From assembly GCF_028867965.1 (NCBI RefSeq), contig NZ_JAPQNT010000004.1, forward strand, positions 1 to 64,000: DNA of 64,000 nt. The letters run 5' to 3'. Positions 1 through 9,366 of the stretch are shown one piece after another. Both the position numbers and the translations under genes were made by a program. The notes under the pieces were generated by a model that did not search any database, had not been told where the DNA came from, and saw only the letters and a program-made list of their open reading frames with translations. The stretch comes from Flavobacterium sp. SUN046. GTDB taxonomy: Bacteria > Bacteroidota > Bacteroidia > Flavobacteriales > Flavobacteriaceae. Within the stretch, counting starts at the first letter, position 1; the number at the start of each line of letters is the position of its first letter.

Positions 1-79
1 TCCCATTCCGAACAGAGAAGTTAAGCCCGATTGCGCAGATGGTACTGCATTACTGTGGGAGAGTATGTCGCCGCCTTTT
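1..79 (+). rRNA. rrf: 5S ribosomal RNA, 3' part (5' end outside window)
   Basis: The first bases (TCCCATTCCGAACAGAGAAG, then GTTAAGCCCG) match the conserved loop B/C region of bacterial 5S rRNA, and the run ending near GTCGCCGCC matches its 3' closing strand. Only about the last two thirds of the gene is present. It is followed at once by a terminator, so this is the end of an rRNA operon read on the plus strand. The exact 3' end is estimated. Confidence 0.93.
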
Positions 80-83
80 TTAT

Positions 84-117
84 AAAACCCTCATCATTTA
101 TTTGGTGAGGGTTTTTT
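84..117 (+). terminator. Intrinsic terminator of the rRNA operon
   Basis: AAAACCCTCA (84-93) pairs perfectly with TGAGGGTTTT (106-115) and the T run continues to 117. It lies a few bases past the 5S 3' end. Confidence 0.9.
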
Positions 118-160
118 CGTTTGTAGAAGTTTTTGAAAATGAATAACAATTATATTCAGA

Positions 161-248
161 ATTGCGTGAGGGATAGAAGTGACATCCTTTGTTTTTCTTA
201 AAAAAAAACAAAGATAAAACGAATAGCCCGACCATTGAGGAACGCAAT
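161..248. repeat. Candidate small inverted-repeat element (REP/MITE-like)
   Basis: An 88-base non-coding segment has perfect 7-base inverted ends, ATTGCGT (161-167) and ACGCAAT (242-248). Inside is a perfect 10-base stem, CTTTGTTTTT (187-196) with AAAAACAAAG (204-213). From memory, very similar text (GCGTGAGGGATAG ... TAGCCCGACC) recurs between genes in many Flavobacterium genomes; this was not checked. Nothing coding is visible from 120 to 336. Confidence 0.5.
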
Positions 249-336
249 AATTACTGTTAAGCTAAGTATTGGTCTCTAAATCTTTTTATAAACAGACTAG
301 TAGAATTTCTTTTTTTAATAATTTTTTAATTTTGCT

Positions 337-1623
337 TTAGATGTAATCTAATGTTCTTTCAAGAGCAATTCCTCTTGATCCTTTAATGAGGATAGTATTG
401 TTTTGAAATTGCTTTATTTGCAAATAGTTTTTAAAATTTTCAAAATCAATAATAAACGTAAAATTTTCTTTCTTTATTTTATTTTTAAAGAAGTGATTTC
501 CGATGAAAAAACATTTAATGTCATTTTGTTTCTCTAGAAAAGTTACAATATTTTGATGTTCAATATCACTTTCTAATCCTAGTTCAAACATGTCGCCAAG
601 AATTATGAATTTGTTTTCTTTTTCTAATTGTATAAAGTTTTCTAGTGCTAACAGCATGCTGCTTGGATTTGCATTGTAGGCATCTAATATTATTTCGTTG
701 GTATTTTTTGTGATTATTTGTGAGCGATTATTGTCTGGAATATAGCTTTCAATTGCTAGTTTTATATCTTTATTGTTTACATTAAAATAATTTCCAATTG
801 TAATGGCTGCATTAATGTTATTAGCATTATATAATCCAATTAATGATGATTTTATTATAACATTATTATATTCTATGATTACATAAGGATTTGCTTTAAT
901 AGTATTTATGAATATATCTGCACTCTCTTTGTTATTACTGAAAGTTATTCTATTAATTTCTACAGTTTTTACTTCTTGAATGGAGTCATCAATATTTACA
1001 AATGCTTTTTTATTATTTGATTTAAGATAATTATACATCTCACTTTTACCTTTTATTACTCCCTCAACACCACCAAATCCTTCTAAATGTGCTTTTCCAA
1101 AATTTGTTATATATCCATAATCTGGTTGAGCAATTTCACATAAAAATTCAATTTCTTTTTGGTGATTTGCACCCATTTCAACTATTCCAAATTCAGTTTC
1201 TGTAGTAAAGGACAATAGTGTTAAAGGAACTCCAATATGGTTATTCAAGTTTCCAATTGTTGCTTTGGTATTGTATTTTTTAGACAATACTACTTGTATT
1301 AATTCTTTTGTAGTTGTTTTTCCATTGCTACCTGTTAATCCAATAACAATTATATTTTTAAGGTACTTTCTATGGTATTTAGCCAATTCTTGTAGTGTAA
1401 TTAAACTATCTTCAACTAAAATAGTTTTATCATTGATATAATAATTTTTATTATCAATTATTACATAACTAGCTTCTTTTTGTAATGCTTCTTGAGCAAA
1501 TGCATTTGCATCAAAATTTTCTCCTTTTAAAGCTATAAAAATAGAATTTGATATTATCTTTCTAGTATCTATTACAACTCCGTTTGATTGTAAAAATAAA
1601 TTATGAATTTCTGGTATTGTCAT
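337..1623 (-). CDS. murF: UDP-N-acetylmuramoyl-tripeptide--D-alanyl-D-alanine ligase
   Basis: Cytoplasmic peptidoglycan precursor enzyme: it adds D-Ala-D-Ala to the UDP-MurNAc tripeptide using ATP. The 428-residue length is normal for MurF. The Mur-ligase P-loop GLTGSNGKTTTKE sits at residues 95-107, followed by the conserved NLNNHIGVPLTLL and EMGANHQKEIE segments of the central ATPase domain. A DAYNANPSSM motif marks the C-terminal domain, and the N-terminal TRKI and FIALKG segments bind the UDP moiety. The gene lies downstream of gldJ with a terminator hairpin 20 bases before its ATG, so it is probably expressed partly by read-through or from an unseen promoter. The gldJ-murF adjacency is familiar from other flavobacteria. 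Confidence 0.95.
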   Translation of the reverse strand: MTIPEIHNLFLQSNGVVIDTRKIISNSIFIALKGENFDANAFAQEALQKEASYVIIDNKNYYINDKTILVEDSLITLQELAKYHRKYLKNIIVIGLTGSNGKTTTKELIQVVLSKKYNTKATIGNLNNHIGVPLTLLSFTTETEFGIVEMGANHQKEIEFLCEIAQPDYGYITNFGKAHLEGFGGVEGVIKGKSEMYNYLKSNNKKAFVNIDDSIQEVKTVEINRITFSNNKESADIFINTIKANPYVIIEYNNVIIKSSLIGLYNANNINAAITIGNYFNVNNKDIKLAIESYIPDNNRSQIITKNTNEIILDAYNANPSSMLLALENFIQLEKENKFIILGDMFELGLESDIEHQNIVTFLEKQNDIKCFFIGNHFFKNKIKKENFTFIIDFENFKNYLQIKQFQNNTILIKGSRGIALERTLDYI

Positions 1624-1643
1624 TAGAGAAATGTATTAAAAAA

Positions 1644-1670
1644 CAAAAAGCCCTAATTAAAGGGCTTTTG
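1644..1670 (-). terminator. Intrinsic terminator after gldJ
   Basis: CAAAAAGCCCT (1644-1654) faces AGGGCTTTTG (1661-1670) around a short AT loop. Read on the minus strand the stem is followed by a T-rich stretch. It separates gldJ from murF and ends only about 20 bases before the murF ATG, so it could limit murF expression from the gldJ promoter. Confidence 0.8.
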
Positions 1671-1687
1671 TACATTATTTAAAAGAA

Positions 1688-3406
1688 TTATCTTTTCTTG
1701 TTTCTTGCTGATTTTTTAGAATCAGATTTTGGACCTACTCTTGACATTGCACATCTAAATCCAATGTAGTCTGTTGCCATGTCTTGTGGAAAATATCTTC
1801 TTTGAGCTGGATCTAACCAATATGCTCTATCTTTCCATGAACCACCTTTATAAACTCGAACATCGTCATTTATTAAAGTTGTTCTTTTACTAGATTTATC
1901 ATATTTACGAATCATGTTTCCAATACTATCTGTAGATACATTATGTTTTGGAGAATCATACATTCTTTGTTCATCTTTTAATTTACTTCCTTCTTCAGAA
2001 TCATCACCAAACTTGAAGTATCTAGTAGATTGTTTATCACCATCTCTATAATTTTTCTCGTCACTTTTGTCAAAATTCTGTCTTAAGTAAGTTTCTTTTT
2101 CGTCAACTGGAACTTGAGCAATTTGTCCTGGAAAATTTCTTGCCATAACTCTACCATTTGGCATTGTATCAAATTTTTGAGTTTCTCCAGTTACTAATTC
2201 GGCTTTACCATCTTCTCCAATTTTATCCTTCATGTAAACATTTCCTCTAAAGTAGTTGAAGTCATTTCCTTCATCATCAACTATAGGTCTGTAAACGTCA
2301 GCTACCCACTCGGCAACGTTACCAGCCATGTCATACAATCCGAAATCATTTGGTGGATATGATTTTACTTTATTGGTAATGTCTGCACCATCATCAGACC
2401 AACCCGCTATTCCTCCATAATCACCTTTTCCTTGTTTAAAGTTGGCCAATTGGTCACCTTTAATTTGTCTTTTGCTAGAGCGAGTATAACTTCCAGACCA
2501 AGGATATTTCTTTTGTCCTTTATAGGTATTGTATTCTCTTTGTCCAACATCTGCTGCAGCTGCATATTCCCATTCAGCTTCTGTTGGAAGTCTGTATTCT
2601 GGTAAAATTAAACCAGATGTTCTTTGAGCATACACATTTTTTGCTTCTTTAGTGGTTCCGTCTTTAGACTTAGTTCCACCTTTTCCAGCTGCTTTAGAAT
2701 TTCTTGGTCCTTTTAAAACTATTTTATCATCTCCGCCAAAAGTTTTAGTTGGAGCAGCTAAATAAGTGTCAGTACTAAATGTTGATTCAGCTTTAGCATC
2801 AGCAACTTTAGCATCTTTTTTAAGGTAACCTTCTCTTTCAAGTACAGATTCATTAACTCGGTCTGTTCTCCATTTACTAAATTCGGTTGCTTGAATCCAG
2901 TTTACTCCAACTACAGGATATTCTGCATAAGCAGGATGTCTCAAGTAGTTATCGGTCATTGTTTCATTGTAACCAAGTCTGTTTCTCCATACTAATGTAT
3001 CCGGAGAAGCACCTTCATATATGTTTTTGTAATTTTCTTCTTCTGGAGGAAATACTCTTTTCAACCAATCTAAGTATTCCATATACATTAGATTTGTTAC
3101 TTCAGTTTCGTCCATATAAAATGACTGCACGTGCTGTTGATTTGGAGTATTATTCCAATCATGCATCGGGTCATCTTGAACTTTACCCATAGTAAATGTT
3201 CCTCCTTCAACGAGAACTAATCCTGGACCAGTTTCTTGCTTTTTGAATTTAGATGCATACTGAAATCCACCTTTTTTGTCGTTGATTTTCCAACCTGTAG
3301 CTCTAGATCCTGCTTTAGAATTGGATTTTTTGCTACAACTTGATAAACTTGCCATCATTGTTACAACTAATAACAACCTGATTGCCATAAATTTGTTAAC
3401 TTTCAT
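1688..3406 (-). CDS. gldJ: Gliding motility lipoprotein GldJ (SUMF1/FGE-sulfatase fold)
   Basis: GldJ is a lipoprotein needed for gliding and for the type IX secretion system in Flavobacterium johnsoniae. I start it at the ATG at 3406, giving 572 residues, because the peptide then opens with a lipoprotein signal (MKVNKFMAIRLLLVV, lipobox cysteine at residue 24). An in-frame ATG 33 bases upstream would put a needless tail before the signal and lies close to the likely transcription start. The mature protein has the formylglycine-generating-enzyme-like fold: GGTFTMG, YRLPTEAEWEYAA, DMAGNVAEWVADVYR and YKGGSWKDRAYW, with IGFRCA near the end. A Lys/Gly-rich insert lies in the middle. The gene is divergent from porU-porV, the same grouping known in F. 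johnsoniae. Confidence 0.94.
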   Translation of the reverse strand: MKVNKFMAIRLLLVVTMMASLSSCSKKSNSKAGSRATGWKINDKKGGFQYASKFKKQETGPGLVLVEGGTFTMGKVQDDPMHDWNNTPNQQHVQSFYMDETEVTNLMYMEYLDWLKRVFPPEEENYKNIYEGASPDTLVWRNRLGYNETMTDNYLRHPAYAEYPVVGVNWIQATEFSKWRTDRVNESVLEREGYLKKDAKVADAKAESTFSTDTYLAAPTKTFGGDDKIVLKGPRNSKAAGKGGTKSKDGTTKEAKNVYAQRTSGLILPEYRLPTEAEWEYAAAADVGQREYNTYKGQKKYPWSGSYTRSSKRQIKGDQLANFKQGKGDYGGIAGWSDDGADITNKVKSYPPNDFGLYDMAGNVAEWVADVYRPIVDDEGNDFNYFRGNVYMKDKIGEDGKAELVTGETQKFDTMPNGRVMARNFPGQIAQVPVDEKETYLRQNFDKSDEKNYRDGDKQSTRYFKFGDDSEEGSKLKDEQRMYDSPKHNVSTDSIGNMIRKYDKSSKRTTLINDDVRVYKGGSWKDRAYWLDPAQRRYFPQDMATDYIGFRCAMSRVGPKSDSKKSARNKKR

Positions 3407-3436
3407 ACTCTTAGTAGGTAATAAATTTTCGAGGCG

Positions 3437-3466
3437 CAATATAAGAATTTACCTTGAAATTGCAAC
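3437..3466 (-). promoter_or_regulatory. Possible gldJ promoter
   Basis: On the minus strand GTTG (3466-3463) is followed after 19 bases by TATATTG (3443-3437), a weak match to the Bacteroidota TTTG / TAnnTTTG pair. Transcription would begin near 3430, just ahead of the chosen gldJ ATG. One element is a base short, so this is tentative. Confidence 0.35.
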
Positions 3467-3605
3467 ATCTTTTTAAATATTAGTAAAAAATATTTTTACG
3501 CTTAATAAGGTTAACGTTATTTTTTATTTAATATTGTATATGCTATTTTATAATTTTATTTTTACCAACCGTAATATTTGAATTAAAATAACGTTATAAC
3601 TTTCA

Positions 3606-6600
3606 ATGAAAAAGATTTTTACATTTTTGTTTTTGTTTATTTGTTTGTTTGTTAGCGCACAACAATCGGGAACAATAGTTGTTAATTGGAATGATAAATC
3701 TAATTACACTTTTGGCGAGTACAAAGTTACGATACCTCAGTTTCAGTTAGAAAATTTGAATTATGATTTTTCTACTAAATCCCTTGTTTTTACTAAGAAA
3801 ATAGTATCCAATTCAATTGTTGATGAAAATTCACTACAAATAACTAACATCACTTATGAGTCAATACCTGATTCACAATTAGGTGATTTAGACAGAAAAG
3901 TTATAAAAAGTTCGATAGGATATAGTTTAAAAAACATTATTGCTAGAAATTTAATATTTGGAATGATTTCTTTTTCGCCAATTGTTAAAGATGAAAATGG
4001 TTACAAAAAGATACTTTCATTCAATTATTCTTTTAGCGCTACTAACAATGCGTCAAAATATATTGGTAACCAAAATCTTACGAATATTTCCATTTCTGTT
4101 CTAGCCACTGGCACTTGGAAAAGATTTTACGTTCAAAAATCTGGAGTTTATAAATTATCTAAATCTTTTTTATCTGATTTAGGTTTTAATGTTAATTCAA
4201 TTAATCCAACAAAAATTAAAATTTATGGTAATGGTGGAAGAATGGTTCCGCTTGCCAATAGTGCTTCTTATCCGTTTGATATTGAAGAAAATGCTATTCA
4301 AGTTATTGGTGAATCTGACGGTAGTTTTGATAATGATGATTATATATTGTTTTACGCCGAAGGAATGGATAATTGGAGTCCTGAAAACGAAACTCATTTG
4401 AATTTATATGCCGATAAATCGTATTATTACATTAATGTTGAAGGTGTAGACGGAAAAAGAATTTCGAATTTGGTTCAGCCATCAGGTGCTGCTACATTAA
4501 ATTTATCAACATTTGATGAATATCAATTTCATGAAGTAGATTTAACTAATATTGGTAAATTAGGTAGAATTTGGTTTGGTGAAAGTTTTAGCATCAATAG
4601 CGAACAAACTTTTGACTTTAATTTTCCTAATATTGTTTCAACTTCTACACCAAAAATAACTGTTCATGCTGGTGCAAATTCTTTTGCTGAAACTTCATTT
4701 GCAATTAATGTGAATTCTCAAAATCTTGGAACTATTACGCTGCAAGAAGTAGCCTTAAATTCAGGAAATGAAGCTTCTCATGGATATTTGAATGCAAATT
4801 TAATTTCCTCGCAAAATTTCAGTGTTAAATTAACATACAATAACAATGGCGTTCCAACATCTAAAGCATATTTAGATTACATCATTATTAAAGCAAAAAG
4901 TAATTTAACTGGTTTTGGCAAACAATTCAAATTTACTTATGATGATGCAAATTCACAGTCAGGAATTGTAAATTATCAACTATCTAATGCAACTGCAATT
5001 TCTCAAGTTTGGGATATTACCGATATTTACAATGTAAGTTCAGCGGTCAATTCGGGTCAATCTAATTTTTCTTTTAAATCTAATTTAGGTTCGGTTAAAA
5101 AATATATCGCAATTGACGAGTCTGATTTTTACACTCCATCCAAAGATTCAAATCCATCAGTTGCTAATCAAGATTTAAAAGGAACAATATTTAATGATTC
5201 AAATGGAAATTTTCAAGACATTGATTATTTAATTATCACACCTAGTTTTTTAAATGCACAAGCCGAAAAATTGGCTAATTTTCATAGAAGTTATTCTAAT
5301 TTGAATGTGAAAGTGGTCAATTTAGATGTTATTTATCAAGAATTTGGTAGCGGTAAACAAGATATTGGAGCCATCAGAAATTTTGTAAAATACGTCTATC
5401 AAAATGCGTCTTCACCAAGTGTACGAGTTAAATTTTTAAATTTGTTTGGAGATGCTTCGTATGATTTTAAAGATAGAACTCCTAACAATACCAATATCGT
5501 TCCTATATATCATGCTTTAAGCAGTTATTATTCTGGCGAGACTTCTTTTGCTTCTGATGATTATTTTGCTTTAATGGATAATAATGAAGGCGATCCACTT
5601 TATGCTTTTGGAGCTGATATTGCCGTTGGGCGAATGTTGGTCTCGTCTGTACAACAAGCAGATGAAATGGTAAATAAAGTATTTGAATACCATGATATAA
5701 AATCGTATGGAAGTTGGAGAAATAATTATGTTGCAATTTCTGATGATGCCGATAAATCCTCAGATAGTTCGTTAGAAATTAAACAAAACACTTTAACAGA
5801 TCAGATTTACAATCAAAAACCTTTTGTAAATTATAAAAAAATACTTTTAGATTCTTATCAGCAACAAACTTCTGCAGGTGGCGATAGGTATCCGCAAGCA
5901 AAAGAAGATTTAACAAATGCATTTGAAAAAGGTGCTTTAGTTTTTGATTATTTAGGACATGGTGGAGAAGATGGATTAACATCTGAACGTATTTGGGATA
6001 AATTTGACGGCTTTAATTTCAATAATCAATATAGATATCCTTTATTTATTACAATAACATGTGATTTTTCAAGATTTGATAACCCATCAAGAGCAACGGC
6101 TGGAGAATATACTTATTGGAATCCCAAAGGCGGAGCAATATCAATGATTACAACCATAAGAACAATTGGTCAATATAACGCTGAACTTTTTAATGATGTA
6201 CTTTCAGATAAATTATTTTCATTTGGCTCTAATCAATATTATTCAATTGCAGAGTCGTTGCGTTTGGCAAAAATTGCTAGTAACAATAATTCTTCAACAC
6301 GTGTAGTCTTTTATTTAGGTGATCCAGCACTAATGTTGGCGATTCCAAAACCTAAAGTGGTACTTACCAAAGTAAATGATGTGTCTATTACCCAACCAGT
6401 CGATGATTTAAAAGCACTAAGCTATGTTAAATTATCTGGTGAAGTTCAAGATGAAAATGGCACGTTGTTATCTGGATATTCAGGAGAATTATCAATTAAT
6501 GTATTTGATAAAAATTACAACAAAACAACATTCGACAATGATGGTTACAGTCCAGCAATGAGTTTTTCTAATCTAGGAGAAACTATCTTTAGAGGAAATG

Positions 6601-7433
6601 CCTCAATTAACAATGGACTTTTTGAAATAGGATTTGTAGTTCCAAGAGATATTAAAATTCCGCTAGGAAACGGAAGAGTGAGTTTTTATGCTAAAAGAAA
6701 TCAAATTTTATTAGACAAAACTGGCTATAATCTTGATATAAAAGTTGGCGGAATTAATACCAATGCTGTTGCAGATGTTACGCCGCCAAGAGTGAAATTG
6801 TACATGAATGACGAATCATTTGTAAACGGAGGAATTACTAATGAATCACCTTTTTTTCTTGCCTTTCTTGAAGATGAACACGGAATTAATACAGCAAGTG
6901 GAATTGGTCATGATATTGTTGCAATTCTAGATGGCGACGAAACCAAGCCTTATATACTAAACGATTACTACGAAACCGAATTAAATGATTATACGAAAGG
7001 TAAAATTCGTTTTCCGTTTAGAAATTTAGCTAAAGGTTTACACACAATCACTTTTAAAGCTTGGGATGTATATAATAATTTTGTTTCGGCAGAAATTCAA
7101 TTTGTCGTTGCCGATAGCGAAAATGTTACCTTGTCTAATGTTTTAAATTATCCAAATCCATTTGTAAATTATACCCAGTTTTGGTTCAATCACAATAAGC
7201 CTTATGAACCAATAGAAGTTCAAGTTCAAGTGATGACAATTACAGGTAAAATTGTAAAAACAATCAATCAAACGGTAACAACCGAAGGATTTTTGTCAAG
7301 AGACATTACTTGGGACGGAAAAGATGATTTTGGAGATAAAATAGGAAAAGGTGTTTATATCTATAAGCTAACCGTTAGGTCAACAATATCCAACAATAAA
7401 GCAGAAAAAATCGAAAAACTTGTTATCCTTTAA
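3606..7433 (+). CDS. porU: Type IX secretion system sortase PorU (C25 gingipain-like protease)
   Basis: PorU removes the C-terminal sorting domain of T9SS cargo at the cell surface and attaches cargo to the outer membrane. The 1275-residue protein has an N-terminal signal peptide (MKKIFTFLFLFICLFVSAQ). The C25 cysteine protease domain lies roughly at residues 535-905, with the catalytic histidine in YLGHGG (His785) and the catalytic cysteine in ITCDFSRFD (Cys819). The C-terminal 100 residues (NYPNPF, then GKDDFGDKIGKGVYIYKL) resemble a T9SS C-terminal domain, which PorU keeps. It overlaps no gene but runs straight into porV. Size, domain order and the porV/gldJ neighbours all agree. Confidence 0.95.
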   Translation: MKKIFTFLFLFICLFVSAQQSGTIVVNWNDKSNYTFGEYKVTIPQFQLENLNYDFSTKSLVFTKKIVSNSIVDENSLQITNITYESIPDSQLGDLDRKVIKSSIGYSLKNIIARNLIFGMISFSPIVKDENGYKKILSFNYSFSATNNASKYIGNQNLTNISISVLATGTWKRFYVQKSGVYKLSKSFLSDLGFNVNSINPTKIKIYGNGGRMVPLANSASYPFDIEENAIQVIGESDGSFDNDDYILFYAEGMDNWSPENETHLNLYADKSYYYINVEGVDGKRISNLVQPSGAATLNLSTFDEYQFHEVDLTNIGKLGRIWFGESFSINSEQTFDFNFPNIVSTSTPKITVHAGANSFAETSFAINVNSQNLGTITLQEVALNSGNEASHGYLNANLISSQNFSVKLTYNNNGVPTSKAYLDYIIIKAKSNLTGFGKQFKFTYDDANSQSGIVNYQLSNATAISQVWDITDIYNVSSAVNSGQSNFSFKSNLGSVKKYIAIDESDFYTPSKDSNPSVANQDLKGTIFNDSNGNFQDIDYLIITPSFLNAQAEKLANFHRSYSNLNVKVVNLDVIYQEFGSGKQDIGAIRNFVKYVYQNASSPSVRVKFLNLFGDASYDFKDRTPNNTNIVPIYHALSSYYSGETSFASDDYFALMDNNEGDPLYAFGADIAVGRMLVSSVQQADEMVNKVFEYHDIKSYGSWRNNYVAISDDADKSSDSSLEIKQNTLTDQIYNQKPFVNYKKILLDSYQQQTSAGGDRYPQAKEDLTNAFEKGALVFDYLGHGGEDGLTSERIWDKFDGFNFNNQYRYPLFITITCDFSRFDNPSRATAGEYTYWNPKGGAISMITTIRTIGQYNAELFNDVLSDKLFSFGSNQYYSIAESLRLAKIASNNNSSTRVVFYLGDPALMLAIPKPKVVLTKVNDVSITQPVDDLKALSYVKLSGEVQDENGTLLSGYSGELSINVFDKNYNKTTFDNDGYSPAMSFSNLGETIFRGNASINNGLFEIGFVVPRDIKIPLGNGRVSFYAKRNQILLDKTGYNLDIKVGGINTNAVADVTPPRVKLYMNDESFVNGGITNESPFFLAFLEDEHGINTASGIGHDIVAILDGDETKPYILNDYYETELNDYTKGKIRFPFRNLAKGLHTITFKAWDVYNNFVSAEIQFVVADSENVTLSNVLNYPNPFVNYTQFWFNHNKPYEPIEVQVQVMTITGKIVKTINQTVTTEGFLSRDITWDGKDDFGDKIGKGVYIYKLTVRSTISNNKAEKIEKLVIL

Positions 7434-7470
7434 GAAAATACTATATTTGTTAATTATTTATAATACTAAA

Positions 7471-8640
7471 ATGAAAAAGTTATTAATTTTATTACTTGTT
7501 GTAACATCAAACCAAATCATTAAAGCTCAAGATAGAGTAATTACTACTGGAGTTCCATTTTTAATGGTTGCTGCCGATGCTCGAGCGGCTGGTTTAGCAG
7601 ATCAAGGTGTGGCAACTACAACAGATGCTTATTCACAACAATGGAATCCTGCAAAATATGCTTTTGCACTTGATAAACAAGGTTTCGCAATTAGTTATAC
7701 GCCTTATTTAACACAATTAGTAAACGATATTTCTCTTGGACAAGTAAATTATTATAACAGATTAAGTGATAGAAATGCGTTTGCAGTTAGTTTGCGTTAT
7801 TTTAGTTTAGGAGAAATAGAATTAAGACAAAACTTTGATGATGCTGCAAATGTTGTAAAACCCAATGAGTTGGCTCTTGATGGTTCTTATTCATTAAAAT
7901 TAAACGATCATTTTAGTATGGCTGTTGGAGGTCGTTATATTCGCTCTAACTTAAAAATTGCCGATGTAAATACCGATGCTGTTCCGGGAAGTTCTTTCGC
8001 AGTAGATGTTGCTGGTTATTATCAATCAGAAGAAATTGCTTTTAATGATTTCAACGGAAGATATCGTTTGGGATTTAATTTCCAAAATATGGGTCCGAAA
8101 ATAAGTTATGATAATACAAAAAATGATATTTCATCTAACTTTTTGCCAGCAAATATGCGATTAGGTGGTGCATTCGATTTTATTTTAGATGAATATAATA
8201 AAGTTTCATTAAATGTAGAATTTGCTAAATTAATGGTGCCAACACCACAAGATCCAGATTTGAATGGAGACGGAAACATCACTGCTGCAGAAAGAGATGA
8301 AAATAATAACAATTACAAAAAAATAAACTGGGTTTCAGGAATGCTTAAGTCTTTTGGCGATGCTCCAGGCGGTTTTTCAGAGGAATTAAAAGAGTTTACT
8401 TATTCTGCAGGAACTGAATATTCTTATCAAGATTCCTTCGCAATGCGTTTAGGATATTTTCATGAGAGTCCGTTGAAAGGTGCTAGAAAATTTTTCTCTT
8501 TAGGAGCAGGTTTTAAATACAATGTCGTTAAAGTAGATGTTTCTTACTTATTTTCTGCATCCAAAGTTAAAAATCCATTAGAAAATACACTTCGTTTTTC
8601 ACTTACATTTAATTTCGGTGACAAATACGATGATTTATAA
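7471..8640 (+). CDS. porV: Type IX secretion outer-membrane protein PorV
   Basis: PorV (LptO) is the outer-membrane barrel that partners PorU and carries T9SS cargo from the translocon to the attachment complex. I start at the ATG at 7471 (389 residues), because it opens a clean signal peptide (MKKLLILLLVVTSNQIIKAQ) just after the porU stop; an earlier in-frame ATG at 7420 would overlap porU and extend the signal. The family pattern is clear: FLMVAADARAAGLADQGVATT near the mature N-terminus, a calcium-binding-like DPDLNGDGNIT loop, and beta-strand-rich sequence ending in LRFSLTFNFG, a typical barrel end. It is presumably cotranscribed with porU and is followed by a strong terminator. Confidence 0.94.
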   Translation: MKKLLILLLVVTSNQIIKAQDRVITTGVPFLMVAADARAAGLADQGVATTTDAYSQQWNPAKYAFALDKQGFAISYTPYLTQLVNDISLGQVNYYNRLSDRNAFAVSLRYFSLGEIELRQNFDDAANVVKPNELALDGSYSLKLNDHFSMAVGGRYIRSNLKIADVNTDAVPGSSFAVDVAGYYQSEEIAFNDFNGRYRLGFNFQNMGPKISYDNTKNDISSNFLPANMRLGGAFDFILDEYNKVSLNVEFAKLMVPTPQDPDLNGDGNITAAERDENNNNYKKINWVSGMLKSFGDAPGGFSEELKEFTYSAGTEYSYQDSFAMRLGYFHESPLKGARKFFSLGAGFKYNVVKVDVSYLFSASKVKNPLENTLRFSLTFNFGDKYDDL

Positions 8641-8662
8641 TATCAATTTAAAATTAATTACT

Positions 8663-8696
8663 ATCCAAATTTCTAATAGAAGTTTGGATTTTTTTT
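8663..8696 (+). terminator. Intrinsic terminator of porU-porV
   Basis: ATCCAAATTTCT (8663-8674) pairs with AGAAGTTTGGAT (8678-8689), with one G-T pair, and is followed by eight T residues. Confidence 0.85.
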
Positions 8697-8709
8697 CCTC
8701 TATAAATAA

Positions 8710-9192
8710 ATGAAAGAAATCAACATTAGTACTACATTTTTAGCTTATGACAGCATTACCGATTTGTCAAATGAAATTCAATCGTTAATGAATCAAGCAA
8801 TAGAAATTAGAAAAAAAGCTTACGCACCTTATTCTAAATTTCGAGTTGGAGCAGCAATTCTTTTAGATAACGGAAAAGTTGTTTTAGGTTCCAATCAAGA
8901 AAACGCAGCCTATCCGTCGGGATTATGTGCCGAAAGAGTTGCTATTTTTCAAGCCGGAGCCATTTATCCCGATGCCAAAATTCTTAAATTGATAATAACA
9001 GCATCATCCGATAATAATCCAACATTAGCACCAATTCCACCATGCGGAGGTTGTCGCCAATCAATTGCAGAATATGAATTTAAACAAGACACTCCAATTG
9101 AAATCTATTTTATGGGTGAATCTGGTGAAGTATATAAGTCAAATTCGATTGCAAATTTATTGCCGTTATCATTTGACAAAAAGTATTTATAA
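8710..9192 (+). CDS. cdd: Cytidine deaminase
   Basis: Hydrolytic deaminase converting (deoxy)cytidine to (deoxy)uridine in pyrimidine salvage, cytoplasmic. The 160-residue protein has the zinc-binding and catalytic motifs of the tetrameric class: CAERVA (Cys73, catalytic Glu75) and PCGGCRQ (Cys112, Cys115). The substrate loop SKFRVGAAI is also present. It stands alone between the porV terminator and the pyruvate dehydrogenase genes. The first 25 residues are longer than in minimal E. coli-unlike cytidine deaminases but are common in flavobacterial members. Confidence 0.95.
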   Translation: MKEINISTTFLAYDSITDLSNEIQSLMNQAIEIRKKAYAPYSKFRVGAAILLDNGKVVLGSNQENAAYPSGLCAERVAIFQAGAIYPDAKILKLIITASSDNNPTLAPIPPCGGCRQSIAEYEFKQDTPIEIYFMGESGEVYKSNSIANLLPLSFDKKYL

Positions 9193-9285
9193 GGCTATAT
9201 CGATGTAGTTGATAGTTTAGACTAAACAGTTATTAAAAAATAACATTTTCATTCTGAATTATTTTTACTTCTACTATCAATATCT

Positions 9286-9293
9286 TACTTTTG
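9286..9293 (+). promoter_or_regulatory. Promoter -7 element for pdhA-pdhC
   Basis: TACTTTTG is a perfect TAnnTTTG element about 75 bases before the pdhA ATG. No clear TTTG lies at the expected upstream spacing. The 5' leader it predicts contains the inverted words CAAATT (9301-9306) and AATTTG (9318-9323). Confidence 0.5.
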
Positions 9294-9366
9294 CATTTCG
9301 CAAATTTGGGAATTCGCAATTTGTGATACCATTACAATACAATTAATCAACGTAATTCATTAAAAA

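Noticed and set aside
2887..3192. Plus-strand ORF of 101 codons inside gldJ
   Set aside because: It is antisense to a clearly identified gene, has no family match I can see and no start context.
9299..9323. Structured leader of pdhA with inverted CAAATT/AATTTG words
   Set aside because: The stem is only six AT-rich bases and could arise by chance; noted under the promoter only.
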